Shown one piece after another: positions 60,328-64,000 of a stretch of DNA of 64,000 nucleotides. The translations under genes and the position numbers were made by a program. Source of the DNA: Paenibacillus sp. FSL H7-0331 (GTDB lineage Bacteria; Bacillota; Bacilli; Paenibacillales; NBRC-103111); the NCBI RefSeq assembly GCF_001956045.1, contig NZ_MRTH01000021.1, positions 62,001 to 126,000 on the forward strand, read 5' to 3'. The notes below the pieces were generated by a model, which did no database searches, had not been told where the DNA came from, and saw nothing but the letters and a program-made list of their open reading frames with translations. Every line of letters starts with the position of its first letter. Position 1 is the first letter of the stretch.

Positions 60328-60375
60328 TATGGGCGATGAACGGTTAGAATGTACGTAATAAGGAGATGAAACGAT

Positions 60376-61674
60376 ATGGATTTATCCACTTTAGCCAGTG
60401 GATTGGACACCATTTGGGTTGTTCTTACCGCTGCAATGATTTTGCTGATGGAAGGCGGTTTCGCCTTGCTGGAAGCCGGATTTGTCAGACAAAAAAATGC
60501 AGTCAGCATCATCATGAAGGTATTTGTCGACATCGCTTTTGGCGCCCTTGTATTTTTCTTTATTGGCTTCGCTTTCATGCACGGCAAGGATATATCCGGA
60601 CTTATCGGAACTAGCGGTTTTATGCTAGGCGGTGATCTTTCTCACATTGATCTCACAATCTCACATGATACGTTTTGGTTATTCCAATGCGCTTTCGTTA
60701 TCGCAGTTATCTCTATTGTATCTGGAGCTGTAGCGGAACGTATCAACTTCCACGCCTATATATTATACACGATTGCGATGACCGGACTGATTTATCCAAT
60801 CGCCGGACACTGGATATGGAGCACTGGCGGATGGCTCGGGAAGCTCGGAATGATCGATTTTGCCGGCTCGGCCGTCATTCATGCGCTCGGCGGCTTCGCT
60901 GCTTTAGCTGCGGCATTGTTCATAGGACCGCGTATTGGCAAGTTTGCCGATAATGGAACTCCCAATATTGTTCCACCCTCCAACTTACCGTTGGCCTCCG
61001 TTGGCGCATTCATTCTTTGGTTCGGTTGGTTCGGCTTCAACTCAGGGAGCACACTAAGCGCCACAAACGCAACGATAGGTCACATCGCTGTGACAACCAT
61101 GTTATCGGCTGCAGCCGGTGGCGCAACCTGCATTCTGTTCACTATGTTCCGTTATCGCAAAGCAGATCCACCTATGGTCATTAACGGTTCGTTAGCAGGT
61201 CTCGTCGGAATCACGGCTGGCTGTGCGTTCGTCAGCGACATCGTTGCAATTCTGATTGGTGCTGTATGCGGCATTGCCATGGTATTCGCAACCGAATTCT
61301 TGGAGTCCAAGCGAATCGATGATCCTGTTGGCGCTTTTGCCGTCCACGGAGTCAGTGGCAGCATTGGAACACTTGCAATCGGACTCTTCGCCAAGCCTGA
61401 GCTAACAGCAGGATACGGACAAGGCTATAGTGGTTTATTTTACGGAGGCGGATGGAGCCTGCTCGGTGTCCAGACTCTCGGCCTTATTACGGTCTCCGTA
61501 TGGGGCTTCGGCCTCACCTGGCTTGCTTTCAAACTGATCAAAAAGATTGTTCCGGTGCGCGTCAGCCGCGATGAAGAGCTAGTAGGTTTGGATGTCGGTA
61601 TTCATGGCGTTCCCGCCTACAGCCAGGATGACGACTTCATCGAGCTAACCAAGCTGAAAAACAGCCGCGGATAA
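60376..61674 (+). CDS. amtB: Ammonium transporter, AmtB/NrgA-like
   Basis: This 432-aa channel-type transporter has 11 membrane helices. It shows the Amt signature near mid-protein (DFAGSAVIHALGGFAALAAALFIGPR), the entrance Trp/Phe region, NFHAYILYT and the C-terminal cytoplasmic helix (RVSRDEELVGLDVGIHG), which contacts the PII regulator GlnK. AAGGAG is ten bases before the ATG. A consensus promoter and a GlnR/TnrA-like box lie upstream, consistent with induction by nitrogen shortage. No glnK (PII) gene follows, unlike B. subtilis nrgAB. Confidence 0.97.
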   Translation: MDLSTLASGLDTIWVVLTAAMILLMEGGFALLEAGFVRQKNAVSIIMKVFVDIAFGALVFFFIGFAFMHGKDISGLIGTSGFMLGGDLSHIDLTISHDTFWLFQCAFVIAVISIVSGAVAERINFHAYILYTIAMTGLIYPIAGHWIWSTGGWLGKLGMIDFAGSAVIHALGGFAALAAALFIGPRIGKFADNGTPNIVPPSNLPLASVGAFILWFGWFGFNSGSTLSATNATIGHIAVTTMLSAAAGGATCILFTMFRYRKADPPMVINGSLAGLVGITAGCAFVSDIVAILIGAVCGIAMVFATEFLESKRIDDPVGAFAVHGVSGSIGTLAIGLFAKPELTAGYGQGYSGLFYGGGWSLLGVQTLGLITVSVWGFGLTWLAFKLIKKIVPVRVSRDEELVGLDVGIHGVPAYSQDDDFIELTKLKNSRG

Positions 61675-61688
61675 CAGAATCTATCATC

Positions 61689-61729
61689 ATAAAAAGGGGA
61701 TTTCCCAAGTGACTTTGGGAAATCCCCTT
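61689..61729. terminator. Bidirectional terminator between amtB and the 61766 gene
   Basis: AAGGGGATTTCCCAA at 61694-61708 pairs perfectly with TTGGGAAATCCCCTT at 61715-61729 (15 pairs, 6-base loop). On the minus strand it is followed by TTTTT; on the plus side the T-tract is weak. Confidence 0.75.
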
Positions 61730-61765
61730 AACTATAACAAACGATATGAATGCAAGTATAATAAC

Positions 61766-62143
61766 CTATTGCAATTCCTTGTCCAGATCATAACTGATCG
61801 CAATCAAGTCACCCGGATTACTGCCTGTCATAATCGCTTTTGCTTGTTCTAACTCTACACGCAGCTGTCGGATCTGAGCCATCGGTCTTTTTACGTAATG
61901 GATATACTCTACCGCCGCATGATGATCAGGCTTTTTCCCCGTAAACATCCGGCGTAAAGATGACATAGACTGATAGCTCCTTTCTTCCATTAGCCTTTTT
62001 TTCTCATATCGATCAATGATTTGTTCGATCTCGGCAATTTGAGTTTCCTTACGAGCGATATATGACTCTAAAAAGGGGTATACTTCGGCTGCTTTTCGTT
62101 GAATCACTGGAATCGAACTCCCTGTTAATATAGCATTAATCAT
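61766..62143 (-). CDS. Unrecognised 125-aa helical protein
   Basis: AGGTGATG precedes the ATG. The product begins with a short hydrophobic patch (MINAILTGSSIPVIQRKAAEVYP), and the rest is charged and helical, with a likely coiled coil at about 25-60 (RKETQIAEIEQIIDRYEKKR) and again at about 85-110. No family is recognised. It may be a peripheral coiled-coil protein. The terminator at 61689-61729 follows it. Confidence 0.75.
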   Translation of the reverse strand: MINAILTGSSIPVIQRKAAEVYPFLESYIARKETQIAEIEQIIDRYEKKRLMEERSYQSMSSLRRMFTGKKPDHHAAVEYIHYVKRPMAQIRQLRVELEQAKAIMTGSNPGDLIAISYDLDKELQ

Positions 62144-62269
62144 GGAACATCACCTATCTTTCCATGTGAACTTTCATTACAATATTGTTATTTTACACTA
62201 AATTTTCAGCTTTGAAAACCTCTTTTTTTGAAATCCATCCTCGGAAAATAGCCCTTATCATCTAAAAAC

Positions 62270-62302
62270 AACAAAAAAGCCGGCAAGCTTTCCCTGCCGA
62301 CT
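62270..62302 (-). terminator. Terminator after the SASP-like gene
   Basis: On the minus strand GTCGGCA pairs with TGCCGGC around an 8-base loop and is followed by TTTTTTG, 30 bp past the stop codon. Confidence 0.75.
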
Positions 62303-62330
62303 CCTTGTTATTCCGCTATTCCTGTAAACT

Positions 62331-62471
62331 TTACTTACTACTATTCATATTTGGCTTCGTATTAGTGGTTCCGTTCTGAGAACCTGCAGCTGTACTATTG
62401 CCGTTTTTGGCTAGAATTTCTTGAGAAAACTCGGTATCATTTTGTTGCTTCTTATTTTTGTTTTTTGCCAT
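62331..62471 (-). CDS. Small hydrophilic SASP-like spore protein (46 aa)
   Basis: An ATG at 62471 follows GGGAGGTGAT by seven bases and opens a 46-residue frame ending in TAA at 62331. The product is basic and rich in Asn, Lys, Gln, Ser and Thr, with no hydrophobic core: MAKNKNKKQQND at the start, then TEFSQEIL. The phrase resembles the TEFASE repeats of gamma-type small acid-soluble spore proteins, but only once and the rest does not match, so the family call is tentative. A sigma-G-like promoter lies upstream and a terminator follows. Confidence 0.6.
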   Translation of the reverse strand: MAKNKNKKQQNDTEFSQEILAKNGNSTAAGSQNGTTNTKPNMNSSK

Positions 62472-62495
62472 GGATGATCACCTCCCGTACAAACA

Positions 62496-62525
62496 TAGTA
62501 TGGGTAGCGAGGTAATTTTTTATGT
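62496..62525 (-). promoter_or_regulatory. Candidate sigma-G-type promoter of the SASP-like gene
   Basis: On the minus strand ACATA (62521-62525) and CATACTA (62496-62502) are 18 bp apart, matching the forespore consensus GHATR-18-CATWHTA at all but the first base. The predicted start site is about 18 bases before the start codon. Confidence 0.45.
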
Positions 62526-62542
62526 TATCATTTTTTGGTAAC

Positions 62543-63220
62543 TCATAGCAATAATTCGTCCTCTAATTGATTCCACATCACTGTCGTTATTTTGCCCTCA
62601 CCTTTTTTCACAACAAATACATGCAGCGTTTTTTTACCCCATTCTTTATAAACCTGATCCTTTGTTTCAAAATAAAGATCGATCCGGTTTCCTTTGATCG
62701 CACTCCCCGTATCCGCAACAACTCCATATCCGTAACCAGGTATGTAGAGCACAGAACCTATCGGGAATACGGTCGGATCGGCCGCGATGGTTGAGAGTGA
62801 ATTTTTGTTGCGCTGCACCTTTAGGCCAGAGAACGTGACCCCGTATTCGGGATGTCCCGGATTTTTCCCGGTCGATTCCTTCCCCGCAAAATAGCCTGTA
62901 GCAATAACCTCTGTCGCTGTGTATTTGGACAAATCCTGATTCAAGTTAGGCAATTTGCTATAGTTGTTCGTACGTGAGTAATTAATCTCAGACGTTTGAA
63001 TCTCGGCTGGTTCCGGCTTCGCCTTCACAGGCCCCGAATCTTTTACCTCAACAGCTGCAACACTGGCAGGCTCCGAATGCGGCTGTTGCATGACAGCAGA
63101 CTCCATAACACTCCAACTTGAAACTGTCATTTGTTCTTCCTTCTCAAAAATCATGATTAGTAGCATCATAATCGTTGCTACGCAGATCCATTTTGCATGA
63201 TTTACCGCTTTAGGTAACAT
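62543..63220 (-). CDS. 3D-domain cell-wall protein (YuiC/SpsM-like)
   Basis: ATG at 63220 is preceded by GGGGTGG (spacing 11); a GTG at 63235 is also open. The 225-aa product has a signal anchor (about 8-27), a linker, and a C-terminal 3D domain named for three conserved aspartates: [51 protein letters not shown]. YuiC-type enzymes are muralytic (lytic transglycosylase-like) and act on peptidoglycan; this is family knowledge. It diverges from the last gene of the window. Confidence 0.85.
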   Translation of the reverse strand: MLPKAVNHAKWICVATIMMLLIMIFEKEEQMTVSSWSVMESAVMQQPHSEPASVAAVEVKDSGPVKAKPEPAEIQTSEINYSRTNNYSKLPNLNQDLSKYTATEVIATGYFAGKESTGKNPGHPEYGVTFSGLKVQRNKNSLSTIAADPTVFPIGSVLYIPGYGYGVVADTGSAIKGNRIDLYFETKDQVYKEWGKKTLHVFVVKKGEGKITTVMWNQLEDELLL

Positions 63221-63326
63221 ACTTGGATATACCACCCCTTACTACAGGAGGTTCTCCAAAATGGAAAAAAAATATACCATTTCGTCAAATCGACTCAAAA
63301 CTTCCACAAATAAGCATTTTTACTTA

Positions 63327-63355
63327 TTGACAAATAATTATTTTTATGTTATAAT
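63327..63355 (+). promoter_or_regulatory. Perfect consensus sigma-A promoter
   Basis: TTGACA (63327-63332), a 17-bp AT-rich spacer and TATAAT (63350-63355) make a full-consensus promoter. The start site would be near 63362, about 84 bases before the gene at 63446. Confidence 0.85.
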
Positions 63356-63445
63356 TTAATATTTTATTGTTGACTACTCTCATTCAGTTCACTATTATGA
63401 TAAATAGAGTTCATGGTCTTTGCGACACAACTTGGAGGTGAACGA

Positions 63446-64000
63446 ATGAGAAATGAATGGGTGTGGAACGTTAGCGTTCGATCCGTGGAACGGGAAGAAA
63501 TCTGTTTTGCCCCAAACACCGATTGGCAGGTGCAGGCACAAGGCTTCCGTCTACATTTCAACACGGATCTGCCAAATCTACGTGCTCAAGATCAGATTAT
63601 GATAACCGTTGGTGAATGGGATAAGCCCAACTGGGCAGCTTTTATCGGAACGGCAGTAGCGTGCGGTCCTGATTCCATCCTGCTGTATACGAGCCCCCAA
63701 TATGAGTCCCATCTATTGAGCGCACGTCGGTTTGAACGCACGTTCTCACCGCTCATGTCCATAAAAGGAGCTCAGAATGTTATCGATAGGTTTGGCTTAT
63801 TCCCCTCGTTTCATTACGCTGAAATTACGAAGGTATGTATGGAAGCCGAGGAACGGCGTAACATACCGAAGAATCTGTCCGTGACGATCAGGCATACATC
63901 CACAGGCGGGCTGGAACAGCATATCGATCTTTATTTCGAAGACATCCAGCAGGAGAACATATCCCCCGCCGTGGAATGCAATATTTGTTTGCAGCTGAGC
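63446..64000 (+). CDS. Unrecognised protein, 3' end outside window
   Basis: ATG at 63446 follows GGAGGTG by six bases, and the frame is open for 185 codons to the window edge. The part seen is soluble, with alternating polar and hydrophobic residues typical of beta-rich or mixed proteins (MRNEWVWNVSVRSVEREE, FRLHFNTDLPN, ITVGEWDKPNWAAF). No signal peptide, helix-turn-helix or known motif is visible. A full-consensus promoter lies 90 bp upstream, so it should be well expressed. Its identity remains open. Confidence 0.75.
   Translation, partial: MRNEWVWNVSVRSVEREEICFAPNTDWQVQAQGFRLHFNTDLPNLRAQDQIMITVGEWDKPNWAAFIGTAVACGPDSILLYTSPQYESHLLSARRFERTFSPLMSIKGAQNVIDRFGLFPSFHYAEITKVCMEAEERRNIPKNLSVTIRHTSTGGLEQHIDLYFEDIQQENISPAVECNICLQLS

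Noticed and set aside
63282..63288. A second Spo0A-box match (TTCGTCA, reverse of TGACGAA)
   Set aside because: A seven-base motif with one free position is expected by chance every ~2 kb, and neither neighbour is a known Spo0A target.
63364..63564. 66-codon open frame on the minus strand
   Set aside because: It is antisense to the well-supported gene at 63446 and has no ribosome binding site.

Overview
The window reads as chromosomal DNA of an endospore-forming Bacillota, most likely Paenibacillus or a close relative. The evidence is the mix of GerA/GerC/GerB-type germination genes, a PrkA kinase, an AbrB-type transition regulator, LplB/LplC-like sugar permeases, a YesM/YesN-type two-component pair with a sugar ABC transporter, type I glutamine synthetase, Shine-Dalgarno sequences rich in GGAGG, and frequent TTG/GTG starts. 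I saw no rRNA, tRNA, CRISPR array, prophage or insertion sequence. Most genes lie on the minus strand.

Layout. 1-4.3 kb: two sugar ABC permeases (the second cut by the window edge) and a large glycoside-hydrolase-like protein with a cre-like site. 4.3-6.0 kb: a TetR regulator, a membrane protein and an internally shortened GNAT. 6.3-7.4 kb: a pirin and an unknown protein. 7.5-13.7 kb: sbcDC, an orphan response regulator and a cell-wall amidase. 13.7-22.7 kb: a MATE exporter, a DUF2334/FG-GAP wall protein, a clan GH-A glycosidase divergent from its LacI-type regulator, and a methyltransferase. 23-27.6 kb: a kinase with an N-terminal LytTR-like domain, a Gly/His/Tyr-rich coat-like protein, a decayed histidine-kinase fragment, and prkA with repeated hairpins in its leader. 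27.6-35.2 kb: a DUF2161 nuclease-like protein, a polysaccharide deacetylase, a four-gene germinant-receptor operon and an MFS transporter. 35.4-43.8 kb: a complete sugar ABC transporter divergent from a YesM/YesN pair that is coupled to a coiled-coil membrane protein and a phosphodiester glycosidase. 43.8-50.9 kb: a micro-protein, abrB with a Spo0A box, trmL, a PhoP-like regulator, serC, a Fur-box-controlled siderophore-binding lipoprotein and a DUF1501/DUF1800 pair. 51-64 kb: glnA, aroF, DUF2062, ispH, a CssRS-like two-component system, htrA, a YugN-like protein, amtB, an unknown protein, a SASP-like small protein, a 3D-domain wall protein and the start of an unknown gene.

How the parts work together. 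Three themes recur. The first is polysaccharide and sugar use under local regulators (LacI, YesMN, cre-like sites). The second is sporulation and germination (Ger operon, prkA, abrB, amidase, small coat or SASP-like proteins with sigma-G/K-like promoters). The third is nitrogen and envelope stress control: a perfect GlnR/TnrA box before glnA, a one-mismatch box before amtB, and a tandem OmpR-type repeat over the htrA promoter next to its probable two-component system.

No wholly new multi-gene system stands out. The most notable items are the LytTR-PAS-kinase fusion, the germinant-receptor D-like subunit that appears to lack a standard start codon, the YesMN-coiled-coil-glycosidase operon, and several regulatory sites that can be tested directly.
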